From: Myxococcales bacterium
Lineage (GTDB): Bacteria; Myxococcota_A; UBA9042
Length of the DNA stretch: 49,578 nt
Reading direction: 5' to 3'
NCBI GenBank assembly: GCA_009692465.1
Contig: SHZD01000015.1
Span: 1-49,578 of the forward strand
This document shows, in pieces, positions 1 through 9,906 of the stretch. Numbering within the stretch: position 1 is the stretch's first letter; each line of letters starts with the position of its first letter. Both the position numbers and the translations under genes were made by a program. The notes below the pieces were generated by a model. It was not told the DNA's origin. It worked only from the letters and a program-made list of their open reading frames with translations, and made no database searches.

Positions 1-60
1 AAGGCGAGCACCAGCAAGGCGAGCACCAGCAAGGCGAGCACCAGCAAGGCGAGCACCAGC
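1..60 (+). repeat. 15-bp tandem repeat (aaggcgagcaccagc) x4, encodes KASTS
   Basis: Four perfect in-frame units starting at the window edge; array probably continues to the left. Confidence 0.95.
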
Positions 61-1425
61 AAGGCCGGCAAGGGCAAATCAGCCGAGACCGGCGCTGCTC
101 GAACCGCTTCTCCAGATAGCTTGGACGAGACCGGCACTAGCAAGGCCAAGACCAAGGGCAAGGCCGAGACCAAGGGCAAGGCCGAGACCAAGGGCAAGGC
201 CGAGACCAAGGGCAAGGCCGAGACCAAGGGCAAGGCCGAGACCAAGGGCAAGGCCAAGGCCGAAACCACGGGCAAAGGCGAAAGGCCTGCCGCCGTCAAA
301 GCCAATCGCGACGGCGAGGACAAGGCCCTGAGCACCAAAGAAAAGAAAGCGGCGGCCAAAAAGACCGAGGCGCTCAAGAAGGAATGCGCCGACAAAAAGG
401 CGGCAAAGACTAAGAAATGCCATACATTTGCCAAAGAAGAGACCGAGCGCGCCTCCGCCGAAGCAGCAGCCAAGCTGGACGAAAAGTGCGCCGACAAGGC
501 CGCGCGCAAATCCAAGGAATGCAAAGCGCACCGCGCCACCCGCTCCAAGCCCGAAAAAGACCCGTGTGGTCGCCGGTATGGCCGTGCGCGCAAAGCCGAA
601 ACAGTGAGCAAGTTTGCCAAGCGTTACGGGGTGGCCGAAGCGCGATTGCGTGAGCTCAATGATGTGGGCGAAAAAGTCAAAAAACTGAAAGCGGGTAGGC
701 GCTTGCTGATCGCCAAGTCTGTCTACGACGGGGTGGTACTGGCTGGTGGCTTGCCGATGCCAGACGAGCCGGACTGCTACCGCTTGCGGCGGCCGTTCAA
801 TGCCTTTGGCAAGCCGCTGATGGTGGACATGCTCAGGTCGGCGGCCCGGCAAGTCCAGACCTACAGCCCGCTGCAACCTAAGTTAATGATTGGAGATATT
901 AGCAAGGATGGCGGTGGCTGCCTGCCGCCGCACAAGTCGCATCGCGGCGGCCTCGACGCCGATATCGGCTATTACCTGCGGGGCGCATTCACCGCGGACC
1001 GCCTGAGTGTGGCCACCGCCGATTCGCTGGACGCCGACCGCTCTTGGCTGTTCTTGCGCGCGCTATTGGCGACGGGTCGCGTGCAATACGCCTTTGTTCA
1101 CTATAGCTTGCAGCCGGCCTTGTACGACGCCGCGCTGCGGGCCGGCGAAACGCCGCACACTCTGGCCAAAATCATACAATACCCGCGCCCGCAGGCGGAT
1201 TGGCTACACACCGCGATTCGCCACCTCGACGGCCACGACGACCACCTGCACCTGCGCCTGACCTGTGGCGCGGAAAACTGCGACTTGTCGGCGGACGCCC
1301 AGCAGGCGATCGAAGCGCTGCACATCGATACACTGGGTGGCGGACCGCATCGCCAGCGTCTGGCAGTTCATGAGCGCCGTACTCAGGCGACAGCGTCACC
1401 TGTGCGCCCGAGCTTGTACCGCTAG
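1..1425 (+). CDS. Secreted/cell-wall protein with Lys/Ala-rich low-complexity N-terminus, LysM-like segment and penicillin-insensitive murein endopeptidase (MepA, M74-like) domain; 5' end outside window
   Basis: Frame is open from base 1 (KASTS repeats, then AETKGK repeats), so the listed start at 121 is not the real start. LysM-like 'VSKFAKRYGVAEARLRELNDV..LKAGRRLLIA'; MepA-like 'GGCLPPHKSHRGGLDADIGYY' and 'GHDDHLHLRL'. Confidence 0.8.
   Translation, partial: KASTSKASTSKASTSKASTSKAGKGKSAETGAARTASPDSLDETGTSKAKTKGKAETKGKAETKGKAETKGKAETKGKAETKGKAKAETTGKGERPAAVKANRDGEDKALSTKEKKAAAKKTEALKKECADKKAAKTKKCHTFAKEETERASAEAAAKLDEKCADKAARKSKECKAHRATRSKPEKDPCGRRYGRARKAETVSKFAKRYGVAEARLRELNDVGEKVKKLKAGRRLLIAKSVYDGVVLAGGLPMPDEPDCYRLRRPFNAFGKPLMVDMLRSAARQVQTYSPLQPKLMIGDISKDGGGCLPPHKSHRGGLDADIGYYLRGAFTADRLSVATADSLDADRSWLFLRALLATGRVQYAFVHYSLQPALYDAALRAGETPHTLAKIIQYPRPQADWLHTAIRHLDGHDDHLHLRLTCGAENCDLSADAQQAIEALHIDTLGGGPHRQRLAVHERRTQATASPVRPSLYR
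145..252 (+). repeat. 18-bp tandem repeat (gccgagaccaagggcaag) x6, encodes AETKGK
   Basis: Six 18-bp units, first is a variant (gccaag...), all in frame. Confidence 0.95.
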
Positions 1426-1584
1426 AGACCCGACCCATTAACGCCGAACCTCAAAGAATTCCCAAACAGAACGCAGCGGCCTGACGCCAACCCGCAGGCC
1501 ACTGAATAAGTGCCGCAGGCTCGCGACCCACAAAGCAAGCACTGAGACGCCGAGCAAATCTTATTTGATCGGCTAACTAGAAAC

Positions 1585-1605
1585 TTGGGGGCGCGCCGCC
1601 CCCAA
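1585..1605. terminator. Candidate bidirectional terminator hairpin between convergent genes
   Basis: TTGGGGGCG-CGC-CGCCCCCAA perfect 9-bp stem in the gap between convergent CDS ends (1425 and 1830); no clear T-tract. Confidence 0.45.
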
Positions 1606-1829
1606 ACCCCGCGGTGGTCCGCAGCTGCGGCCCACATTCCACATGCTGGTCAAGGAGTTTCATGTATCGTGGGTGCCGATTTGGCGGCATGCGGAACTGT
1701 CTAGAATGACCCTAGGCGTGCGCGTTGGGCCGCAGAGGACCAGTTCGGTGTGGTCGCCGTTGCTTATTCTGGCCGGCCGCCCCTACGCGTTGTCCAAGGT
1801 CTGCCCTGCTCGTTCTCCGAAGCCAGCGC

Positions 1830-4800
1830 TCAAAAGTTACGGTGAAACATGGTCGTTATGCGGGTGCTGATGGTGCCATCCTTGGCTCCCAAGCTGCAGA
1901 CATTGATAAACCCGAGGATAGCGTTGGGGCCAACCACTGCGTCCGAGCCGCTCAAAGCGTTGCCAATGCACGTAGCGTTGTAAGTCGGCGGATCGAGTGT
2001 TAATTCCGTCCAGTAGGGGAAACCACTTTGGGTATTGACCACTTCGTCGTGGGCCAAGAACAACGGCAACCGGCTTTTGGCGTTGAGCGGATCGGGCTTA
2101 CTGCCCAACAGCAGCGTAAAGCTACCGATGTGCAACACACTTTTGAAGTGGTAGTTGGATTGGACTGCCTTGGTGACGACCGCGCTAAACAACCCAGTCG
2201 TGCCATTTTTTTCGTAGGCCACTAGGCCCGCCGGCCCCACTAGCCAGCGCGCCGTGCTGCCCGTTTGCGGGGCCAAAAAACTCGTATTCGCTTGCCAAAT
2301 CCCGCCGCTGGTCACCGATGATGCCGCATAGGATGGCCCCAGCTTGGTCGCATAGGTGCTGCTCCACGGCGCTTCGTAGCTGTTGACGGCTTGGTACAGG
2401 CCAGCAGTGCTGCTCTGCGCCAGCCCAAGCACCACGTGCACGGGGGTCGCTGGACACGTCAGGCATAGCGTGTGCGTGCGGATGCGCGAATCCGTCATGC
2501 GCAGCTCTGGCGCGTAGGCCTTGAGCGTGCACTTGACCGCCGCTGCCCCGTTGACGTCGCCAGAGCACTGCGCCAGCACCGAAACTTTATTGATCGCCGA
2601 AAATCCGACCAAGCCGACATGCAGCGTTGAGGCGATGATCTTGCTGTCGACTGCGTACCAGTCGGTCGAGGCAGGGGAGACGGTCTGCAGTGCCGCAAAG
2701 AACGGGTTGGAGGACCATTGCCAGACAGCGCTACCTTGCGGCGAGAACCACACCTGCGAGCCATAGCCCGAGATGATTTGGTCCGAAATTCCGGTCAAGG
2801 GCTTGGCGGCACTACCGGCGCTCATCACTTGCTTGAAGGTCCAAGCAGTGGTGCCGCTGTGGGCAAACAGCCCCCACGCACCGACGTCGGTGCTTGAGAA
2901 CTTGGGTTCGGCCAGAGACGTCGTGTAGTAACCCGCTGGGCTGACGGTCGCCGCCACCGCAGAGCTGGGCCCGACAGGTCCAGGGTAATAGGCAAAGCCC
3001 TTGCACACTTGCTTGTAGCAAAAGTCGGCGCTGGTCCCAGCGTTGCCATCCGAACACAAGCTGAAATCGGGCAGCAGGGATCCGGCTGCGCACTTGCCTG
3101 CGCCATCGCAGGCATCGCCGCTGGTACACGGATTGACGTCATCACAAGCAGTGCCCTTGGTTTGCGCTTGGGTCGTGCAGCCCTTCACGGCTTCGGCACA
3201 CACGGCGGTAGTGCAGGCTGCCGGTTTGCTACACAAGGGAGGCGCTCCGCCCACGCACTTGCCGGTGCCGTTGCACAGGTCGCCGGTGGTGCAAAACAGG
3301 CCGTCATCGCAGGCCGTCGTATTGACCTTGGGCACCTTTTTGCATGCCGCGACCCCAACATTGTCGTAACAGCTGGCGGTGTTGCAGGCGTCGGCACTGG
3401 CGGCACAATCGTACGGCTTGGTCGCGTCGGGCACGCAGGCCCCAGAAGCGTCGCAGGCGCTGGCCAACGAGCACGGGTTCTTGTCGTCGCACCCGGCACC
3501 CGAGGTGATGGTATTTTGGCACTTGTTGGTCACGCACTTGTCCGTGGTGCACACATTGCCGTCGTTGCAGCCACTGTCGGCGGTGCACTGGCAGGTGAAC
3601 GCCCCGGCTTGGCATTTGCCGGTGGCATCACATTTGTCGCCCGTAGTACAGGCATTGAGGTCGTCGCACACGCTGCCCGCCGTTGGCGTGTAGATGCAGC
3701 CCTTGATCGGGTCACAGCTGTCTTTGGTGCACGCGTTTTTGTCGTCGCAGACTAGAGGATTGGCGCCTTTGCACAGTCCTACCGCATCGCAGGCGTCGGT
3801 GCCGGTGCACACGCTGCTGTCGGTGCACGCCGCGCCGCTCGCTGCAGGCTTGGTGGCGCATTTGTTGTTTAATTCGTCGCAGGTGCCCACGGCGCAGTTG
3901 GCGTTGGGGCAATTGATGGTGGCACTGCCCACGCACTTGCCGAGGCTGTCGCAATGGTCCCCGGTGCTGCAATACAGCGTGTCATCGCAACCCACCGTCG
4001 TTGCTTTTGGCACTTTGAGGCACTGTTTCTTGGTTTCGTCGCAAGTGCCGGTATTGCATGCGTCGTTTTGCGCCGCACACGACAGCGTTGCCCCGGCCGT
4101 GCATTTGCCGGCCGCGTCGCAGGTGTCCGCCGCCGTGCAATACTTGTCGTCTTCGCAGGCGGTGCCGGCTGCTTTGGGCAACGCGTTGCACGAAAAGGTG
4201 CCAGGGCCCGTCGACTTGCACACGCCATCGGCACACGGTGAGGCCGAACCGGCACAGTTGGCCGAATTTCCCGGCGTGCACTTGCCGGCCACGCACTTGT
4301 CGGCTTGGGTGCAGCCATTGGCGTCGGCGTCGCAGGATAAGCCATCGGGCTTGTTGCTGGTTTCACACTTTCCCGTCGCCTGGTTGCATGCCGAAGCCTG
4401 ACAGACCCCAGGTGCAGTGCACGCAATCAGCTTGTTGGAGGTCTTGCACGCTCCGGCGCCGCACACGCCGCTGCCCGCCACCTGGCACTTGTCGCCGGTA
4501 TCGCAGGGTTTGCCGTCTTGCGGCGCGGTTGCATTGGTGCACGTGCTGGCGCTGCAGGTATCGACGGTGCACGCATTGCTGTCGTTGCAGCCGCTATCGT
4601 CCTTGCATTGGCACACGGTGGTCGCCGTGCATTTGCCGGCCGCGCACTTGTTTTGGGTGCACGGATCGCCGTCTTCGCACACCGCGGCGTCGTTGGCAGC
4701 AAACTTGCAACCAGCCGTAGTGTCACAGGTATCCGCGCTGCACGGGTTGCCATCGTCGCACTTGCCGCTGTTGCTAGTGTTGGTGCACGCGCCAGTCTTG

Positions 4801-6143
4801 GCGTCGCAGGCGTCGGTCGTGCAGGCCACGCTGTCGTCGCAATTCTTGGCGGCACCGCCGCAGGCGCCCTTGCTGCACTGGTCGCCGGTGGTGCAGGCGC
4901 TGGCGTCCGTGCACGCCCCGTCGTTGGGCACGTAGGTGCAACCGGCCTGGGCATTGCAGACGTCGTCGGTACACCCATTCTTGTCGTCGCACTTGATGTC
5001 AAAAAGGCCTTCGCACTTGCCGGCTTCGCAGGTCGAGATGCTCGAGCATGCGTTGGTGTCGTCGCAGCCTTTGCCGTCGTCGACTGGCACGACCCCACAG
5101 GCGCCCGTCTTGGCGTCACACAGGTTGAGCAAACACGACGAGCCGGTGTTGCCGTCGCAGACCACCGCTTTGGTGGGGTCCGAGACGCACACGCCAGCCG
5201 AGCAAGTCGGCGCGCCCAAGCACAAGTTGTCTTGCTTGCAGTCGGTGTCGACCTTGCACGAGCAGGTCGCAGTGCCGCCGCACACACCCTTGTTGCTGCA
5301 TTTGTCGTCACTGCTGCAGGCGTTGCTGTCGTTGCATTTGCCACCGGTGACAAAGCTGTCCACTTTACAACCACTTGTTTTATCACACTTTTGCGCGGTA
5401 CAGGCGTCACCGTCGTCGCAGTTGGTGTCTTTGGCTTGGGCGACACAGCCGACCTTGGGGTCGCAGGTGTCGGTGGTGCACTCAATGCCGTCCGAACATT
5501 GGACCGGCAGGCCCTTGCACACGCCTTGCACGCAGGTGTCATTGGCCAGACAGGCATCACCGTCGTCGCAAAACGCAGTCAAGTCGGTGATCGGTTCATA
5601 AATCACCGCATCCCCTTGATTGCAGTAGTCTTTGGTGCACGCGTTGTTGTCGTCGTAGTCCGTGGCAGAAGCGCCGACGCACAGTCCAACTTCACACTTG
5701 TGGCCGCAGGCGCCTGAACCACAGCCCGCGCCGTCTTTCTTATTGAAAATTGAGCAGATACCATTGTCGTTGCACGCCATGCGTTCACATTCTAGCGGCG
5801 CCAACGACGAGTCGATGCACGGCGCATTGGCCGGTTTCTTCTTTGTTATACACTTGCCAGCGTCACAAACCGGCGGCGAACAAGGATTTTTGCCCTTGAC
5901 CGTAGACGACAACACGCAGTCGAAGTCTGTTTCGCACTCGGCTGGGACATCCGCTGCGGCAGTGTCCACTGCGCCGTCCGCCTGGCCTTGATCGCCGGAG
6001 CCGTTATCCCCGGCGACGGTCGTGTCGGCGCTGCCGTCGGCGTCTTCACTGACACCCACAGTATCATCGATTTTGACCTCACCACAGCCGGCAATCAAAA
6101 TGGTGCCCGTGGCCAGCAATACTAGGGGGTACAAGTGTTTCAT
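1830..6143 (-). CDS. Very large Cys-rich lipoprotein with dozens of CDDGxxCTxDxCD-type repeats and a ~340-aa Cys-poor C-terminal region
   Basis: Start MKHLYPLVLLATGTILIAGC (lipobox IAGC) at 6143; repeats such as CDDGDACTAQKCDKTSGC; distinct C-terminus from about YYPGPVGPSSAV onward. Confidence 0.9.
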   Translation of the reverse strand: MKHLYPLVLLATGTILIAGCGEVKIDDTVGVSEDADGSADTTVAGDNGSGDQGQADGAVDTAAADVPAECETDFDCVLSSTVKGKNPCSPPVCDAGKCITKKKPANAPCIDSSLAPLECERMACNDNGICSIFNKKDGAGCGSGACGHKCEVGLCVGASATDYDDNNACTKDYCNQGDAVIYEPITDLTAFCDDGDACLANDTCVQGVCKGLPVQCSDGIECTTDTCDPKVGCVAQAKDTNCDDGDACTAQKCDKTSGCKVDSFVTGGKCNDSNACSSDDKCSNKGVCGGTATCSCKVDTDCKQDNLCLGAPTCSAGVCVSDPTKAVVCDGNTGSSCLLNLCDAKTGACGVVPVDDGKGCDDTNACSSISTCEAGKCEGLFDIKCDDKNGCTDDVCNAQAGCTYVPNDGACTDASACTTGDQCSKGACGGAAKNCDDSVACTTDACDAKTGACTNTSNSGKCDDGNPCSADTCDTTAGCKFAANDAAVCEDGDPCTQNKCAAGKCTATTVCQCKDDSGCNDSNACTVDTCSASTCTNATAPQDGKPCDTGDKCQVAGSGVCGAGACKTSNKLIACTAPGVCQASACNQATGKCETSNKPDGLSCDADANGCTQADKCVAGKCTPGNSANCAGSASPCADGVCKSTGPGTFSCNALPKAAGTACEDDKYCTAADTCDAAGKCTAGATLSCAAQNDACNTGTCDETKKQCLKVPKATTVGCDDTLYCSTGDHCDSLGKCVGSATINCPNANCAVGTCDELNNKCATKPAASGAACTDSSVCTGTDACDAVGLCKGANPLVCDDKNACTKDSCDPIKGCIYTPTAGSVCDDLNACTTGDKCDATGKCQAGAFTCQCTADSGCNDGNVCTTDKCVTNKCQNTITSGAGCDDKNPCSLASACDASGACVPDATKPYDCAASADACNTASCYDNVGVAACKKVPKVNTTACDDGLFCTTGDLCNGTGKCVGGAPPLCSKPAACTTAVCAEAVKGCTTQAQTKGTACDDVNPCTSGDACDGAGKCAAGSLLPDFSLCSDGNAGTSADFCYKQVCKGFAYYPGPVGPSSAVAATVSPAGYYTTSLAEPKFSSTDVGAWGLFAHSGTTAWTFKQVMSAGSAAKPLTGISDQIISGYGSQVWFSPQGSAVWQWSSNPFFAALQTVSPASTDWYAVDSKIIASTLHVGLVGFSAINKVSVLAQCSGDVNGAAAVKCTLKAYAPELRMTDSRIRTHTLCLTCPATPVHVVLGLAQSSTAGLYQAVNSYEAPWSSTYATKLGPSYAASSVTSGGIWQANTSFLAPQTGSTARWLVGPAGLVAYEKNGTTGLFSAVVTKAVQSNYHFKSVLHIGSFTLLLGSKPDPLNAKSRLPLFLAHDEVVNTQSGFPYWTELTLDPPTYNATCIGNALSGSDAVVGPNAILGFINVCSLGAKDGTISTRITTMFHRNF

Positions 6144-6169
6144 CGCAATTGCCTCAGCCTTTTCACATA

Positions 6170-6305
6170 GGAACTGTCCCAAGAATAAGTCATTGTGTGA
6201 CTGGTTCCGTTTGCTTGCTTTGTGGGTCGCTAAGCTCGCGTCCTGAAAGGCCGACTCGCCGCTTTCGTATTGCGTAAGTCAATCGAATTACTCAAGGACA
6301 GGTCC
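6170..6305 (+). repeat. Structured repeat family 1, copy A (MITE-like)
   Basis: GGAACTGTCCC...GTTTGCTTGCTTTGTGGGTCGCTAAGCTCGCGTCCTGAAAGGCCGACTCGCCGCT...AAGGACAGGTCC; TA on both flanks. Confidence 0.85.
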
Positions 6306-6559
6306 TAAAATGCAGGTCATGTGGGCGTTGATCGCAGTTCGCCAGTCCACAATGACGCGACAGTGTAGCCGGTCCAAAGCGGTTGACGCTAGCGTCGACA
6401 AGGGCCATCTTGTCAGGGGCGAATGTTGAAATCGCCCGCTCCTGCCGCACTTGATGGTCCGCTCTATCGGCAGTTAGGGCTCAAAATGAGCGGATTTCAG
6501 GTTGTTGGCAGCGCAGTCGATCTGGCGCCGCCTGCCGCATTTCGGCCTAGGAAGCAACC

Positions 6560-6805
6560 ATGTTTGAAGTCACTTTGCACGCCGTTGCCGCCAATGCAGT
6601 CGAGCGCGTTGAGCGCGTCGTGCACAAACACAGTGGCGGAAAATTGGACCATCTGGCCCGAGTTGCCCTTTTGGCCAAGGTCGCCGCCGGTCAGCCGCAA
6701 GTGATCGCTCGCTACCACGAAGAGCTGTGCGCCGCCAATGTGATCACAGAGCTCACCCTGCTGCGGGCTACGGCCAGCGTGGGCAAAACAGTGGAGGTCG
6801 CGTGA
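6560..6805 (+). CDS. Small protein (81 aa), possible ClpS / L7-L12 C-terminal-like fold; translationally coupled to moaA
   Basis: MFEVTLHAVAANAVERVERVVHKHSGGKLDHLARVALLAKVAAGQPQVIARYHEELCAANVITELTLL; stop overlaps the proposed moaA GTG start (GTGA). Fold suggestion by eye only. Confidence 0.55.
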   Translation: MFEVTLHAVAANAVERVERVVHKHSGGKLDHLARVALLAKVAAGQPQVIARYHEELCAANVITELTLLRATASVGKTVEVA

Positions 6806-7920
6806 CCATTCAGTCGGCGTGTTCTGCGCCCGTTGTCGGTTCGCAACCACCGGCGCAATTGGCACTTTCGCAGCTGCGGTTGGCAGGCAGCGCCCGCACC
6901 ACCGTGCCGCCCAACCCGTTTTCGCTAGTCGATTTACAAGCTCGGCGTGTCGAGTATTTGCGCGTGAGCGTAACCGACCGCTGCAACTACCGCTGTTCCT
7001 ATTGCATGCCGGCCGAGGGCGCCAGTGTGGTTCCGCGCTTGGACTTGCTCAACTTTGACGAAATTACCACGCTGGTGCGGCTGTTTGTCGATTTGGGGAT
7101 CCGCAAAGTGCGCATTACCGGCGGAGAGCCGCTGGTTCGACGCGACATTGTCCGGCTGGTCGGCCAAATCGCGGCGATTCCCGGCGTGCAAGACCTGTCG
7201 ATGACCACCAACGGTCACCTGCTGGCAGACTTGGCCAAGCCGTTGCGCCAAGCCGGATTGCAGCGATTGAACGTCTCGATCGACACCTTGGACGCCCAGC
7301 GGTTTGCCATCGTGACGCGTCAGGGATCGCTGGCCGCAGTGCTGCGCGGGCTGCAGGCGGCCGACGCTGCCGGTTTTACCCACACCAAACTCAACGCGGT
7401 GGTGTTGCGCGGGCTCAACGACGACGAACTGGTGGCCCTGGCCGACTTTGCCAGTGATCGGGGCTACATCTTGCGTTTTATCGAGTACATGCCGATCGGC
7501 GTCGACAACTTTTGGGGGCCGGAGACCTTTTTGCCGATCGCTCAAGTCCGCGAACAATTGGCCACAGCGTGGCAGTTGACCGCCCAAGACGACCATGGTC
7601 TGCCGGGCGGTGGTCCGGCACGCTACTGGACCGCGGTCCGGCGCGATAATCCGGCGCGCACGCTGCGTTTGGGCTTGATCGCGGCCGTCAGCGAAAAGTT
7701 CTGCCAACTGTGTAACCGCGTGCGATTGTCGCCGACGGGGACCCTGCGCGAATGCTTGTCGACTGCGGGGTCGCTCAGTTTGCGCGACCTGCTGCGCGGC
7801 GGCCAGAGTGGCACGGTAGTGCGCAACGCGATCGCGGCTGCCTTGCTCGGCAAAGTCGACGGCCACCGGTTTGACCAGGCCCAGCCGACGCTGGAATCGA
7901 TGTCGGCCATCGGTGGCTGA
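6802..7920 (+). CDS. moaA: GTP 3',8-cyclase MoaA (molybdenum cofactor biosynthesis, radical SAM)
   Basis: CNYRCSYC radical SAM motif, ITGGEPLVRRD, C-terminal FCQLCNRVRLSPTGTLRECL cluster and terminal IGG. Confidence 0.95.
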   Translation: MTIQSACSAPVVGSQPPAQLALSQLRLAGSARTTVPPNPFSLVDLQARRVEYLRVSVTDRCNYRCSYCMPAEGASVVPRLDLLNFDEITTLVRLFVDLGIRKVRITGGEPLVRRDIVRLVGQIAAIPGVQDLSMTTNGHLLADLAKPLRQAGLQRLNVSIDTLDAQRFAIVTRQGSLAAVLRGLQAADAAGFTHTKLNAVVLRGLNDDELVALADFASDRGYILRFIEYMPIGVDNFWGPETFLPIAQVREQLATAWQLTAQDDHGLPGGGPARYWTAVRRDNPARTLRLGLIAAVSEKFCQLCNRVRLSPTGTLRECLSTAGSLSLRDLLRGGQSGTVVRNAIAAALLGKVDGHRFDQAQPTLESMSAIGG

Positions 7921-7936
7921 GCAGCATATTTAACCC

Positions 7937-9844
7937 TCAAACCGACGGCGTCATCTTGGGCGGCGCAGCCATTTGGCTGCGACTCGCGCGGCGACCGGAG
8001 TCGCCAAACCCATCGGACAACGGCCGCACCGGCAGGCGCACTTCAAACCGCGCACCACCCAAACTGCTGCTGTGCATCGCCTGCACTGTCCCGCGGTGGG
8101 CTTGCACGTTGCGTTCGACCAGCGCCAGCCCCATCCCCGTGCCTTCGCCTTTGGTGGTAAAGAATGGCTCAAACACTCGGCCCAATTGCACGTCGTCAAT
8201 CCCGGGCCCTGAGTCTTCCACCCACATCAGCCACATTTCACCGTCGCGCCGCACCCCCACTTCGATCTTGCGCTGATCTCCTTCCAGGACGGCTTGGCAG
8301 GAATTAAGCAAAAGATTCCATACACTTTGCCGCAGAAGCACCGCGTCTGCCACCAGCGGGGCGGACGGCTGCCCAAACTCCTCGCGCTCCAATTCGGCGC
8401 CTGCTTGCTGCCATGCAATCTCAGTTCCCGCCGAAACGACGCGTGGATCGTTGCGACACGCCTGCATGGTTTCATTTATAATTTCATATAGATCGCACGA
8501 CCCGCTCTGCAGTGGGCGCGGTCGCGCAAAGTCCAAGAACTCACCAATCCAGATGTTCAGCTGCGATGTCTCGCGCTGCACGATCTGCATGAGCTTGCGA
8601 TCGGACGCACCAACCCCGTCCATCGACTCCAGCAGCTGCACTGCGCCAAAAATCGAAGCCAGCGGATTGCGGATCTCGTGCGCCACCGCCGCCGCCATAC
8701 TGCCGATCACAGCCAGCCGTTCTCGCGACTGGTGGGCCGCCTCGCGCTGGCGGACCTCTGTCAGATCGCGAAAAACCACGACTCGGCCCCATTGGCCGCC
8801 CTGATCGCGCAAGGCCGCCACTCGGCAGGCCAAAACCTGCGCAGTGCCGTCGGTTCGGGTGCGCTGCACTTCCTGGGTCTGCTGCGGGTCGCCGACAAAA
8901 CTGGCCTGCGAGCGCGTGATTTCCCATTCGCCAGGCGGGTCGAGCAGGGCATCGGCGAGTTCGGGCAGCACTTGCATCAAACCCCTGCCGACCACCTCCG
9001 TCAGGGTCGCGCACAAGATAGCCAGCGCTGCCGGGTTGGCCGAAGTGACTGTCCCTGAAGGACCCAAGGTCAGCAGGCCATCGGGCAGGCTCGAGACCAC
9101 GTCATCGTAGCGCACGCGCAACGTCGCCAATTCGCGGCGTTGTTGCAGAGTTCGCCGCCGAGCATTGTCCAGTTCCACGACCAAATGCGACGACAAGAAG
9201 GCGGTGGCATAGGCGGCTGCGCCCTGCACCAGCAAATCCGTCAACGCTTCAAAGCCGGTCAGCGGCGTGCGCGGAGGCAGGGCTGACAGAAAGGCCACCC
9301 GCCACGGCGGCAGATCAAAATAGCCCATCTCTTGGCAGCCCATGGCGACAATGCCTACTGTAACCAGAGTCGCCGCGGTGACTGCGCCACTGCGCGCCAA
9401 GACCACCGAGGAATTGAGTACCGCCAGCGGCATCGCAAACTGAAACACACTCTGCAGGCCATCGGTCATGTAGACCAACGCCAGCGCAATCAGGGCGTCA
9501 ATCGCCACTGAGGCGTAGGCAATCTTAGGGACCACCGCACTATTGGTCCGAAACAGGTGGGCGGCCAGCAAGGCTAGAAACGACAGAACATAGGCCGCCG
9601 CCGCCCATTGGTACAAAAGTGTTTCAGGCACTTGGGCGGCGCGATGGGGCCCAATGCCCAAATCCAACGCGACGCCAAACAGCAGCACCGCCGTGATCAG
9701 GGCCACTCGCGCTAGCGTAGTCCACTTGATGCGCTCAACCGCCGAATCCTCGGCCGGCTGCGGCGCGTGGGTTTCGACGTCAAACGCCCCAGTGACCCAC
9801 CAAGGCGGTGGATTTGGCCGGGCATCATTCATGGTGGCTGACAC
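7937..9844 (-). CDS. PilS-like sensor histidine kinase (multi-TM N-terminus, PAS, HisKA, HATPase)
   Basis: HEIRNPLASIFGAVQLLESM H-box; GTGMGLALVERNVQAHRG G-box; N-terminal 6-TM-like region with 'VYMTDGLQSVFQFAMPLAVL'; next to pilC and pilB. Confidence 0.85.
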   Translation of the reverse strand: MSATMNDARPNPPPWWVTGAFDVETHAPQPAEDSAVERIKWTTLARVALITAVLLFGVALDLGIGPHRAAQVPETLLYQWAAAAYVLSFLALLAAHLFRTNSAVVPKIAYASVAIDALIALALVYMTDGLQSVFQFAMPLAVLNSSVVLARSGAVTAATLVTVGIVAMGCQEMGYFDLPPWRVAFLSALPPRTPLTGFEALTDLLVQGAAAYATAFLSSHLVVELDNARRRTLQQRRELATLRVRYDDVVSSLPDGLLTLGPSGTVTSANPAALAILCATLTEVVGRGLMQVLPELADALLDPPGEWEITRSQASFVGDPQQTQEVQRTRTDGTAQVLACRVAALRDQGGQWGRVVVFRDLTEVRQREAAHQSRERLAVIGSMAAAVAHEIRNPLASIFGAVQLLESMDGVGASDRKLMQIVQRETSQLNIWIGEFLDFARPRPLQSGSCDLYEIINETMQACRNDPRVVSAGTEIAWQQAGAELEREEFGQPSAPLVADAVLLRQSVWNLLLNSCQAVLEGDQRKIEVGVRRDGEMWLMWVEDSGPGIDDVQLGRVFEPFFTTKGEGTGMGLALVERNVQAHRGTVQAMHSSSLGGARFEVRLPVRPLSDGFGDSGRRASRSQMAAPPKMTPSV

Positions 9845-9906
9845 CTCGACCTGCGGCGTCGCACGCTTTAGCTGTGGTTATGCTTGAGGAAATGGCGCGG
9901 ACGGGC

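Noticed and set aside
79-876. 265-aa minus-strand ORF with LGLALGLG repeats
   Set aside because: Antisense of the AETKGK repeat array in the MepA-like gene.
3009-5717. Long plus-strand ORFs (for example 3009-3755, 3694-4401, 4518-5717) opposite the giant Cys-repeat protein
   Set aside because: Low-complexity mirror translations of the Cys-repeat gene; not independent genes.
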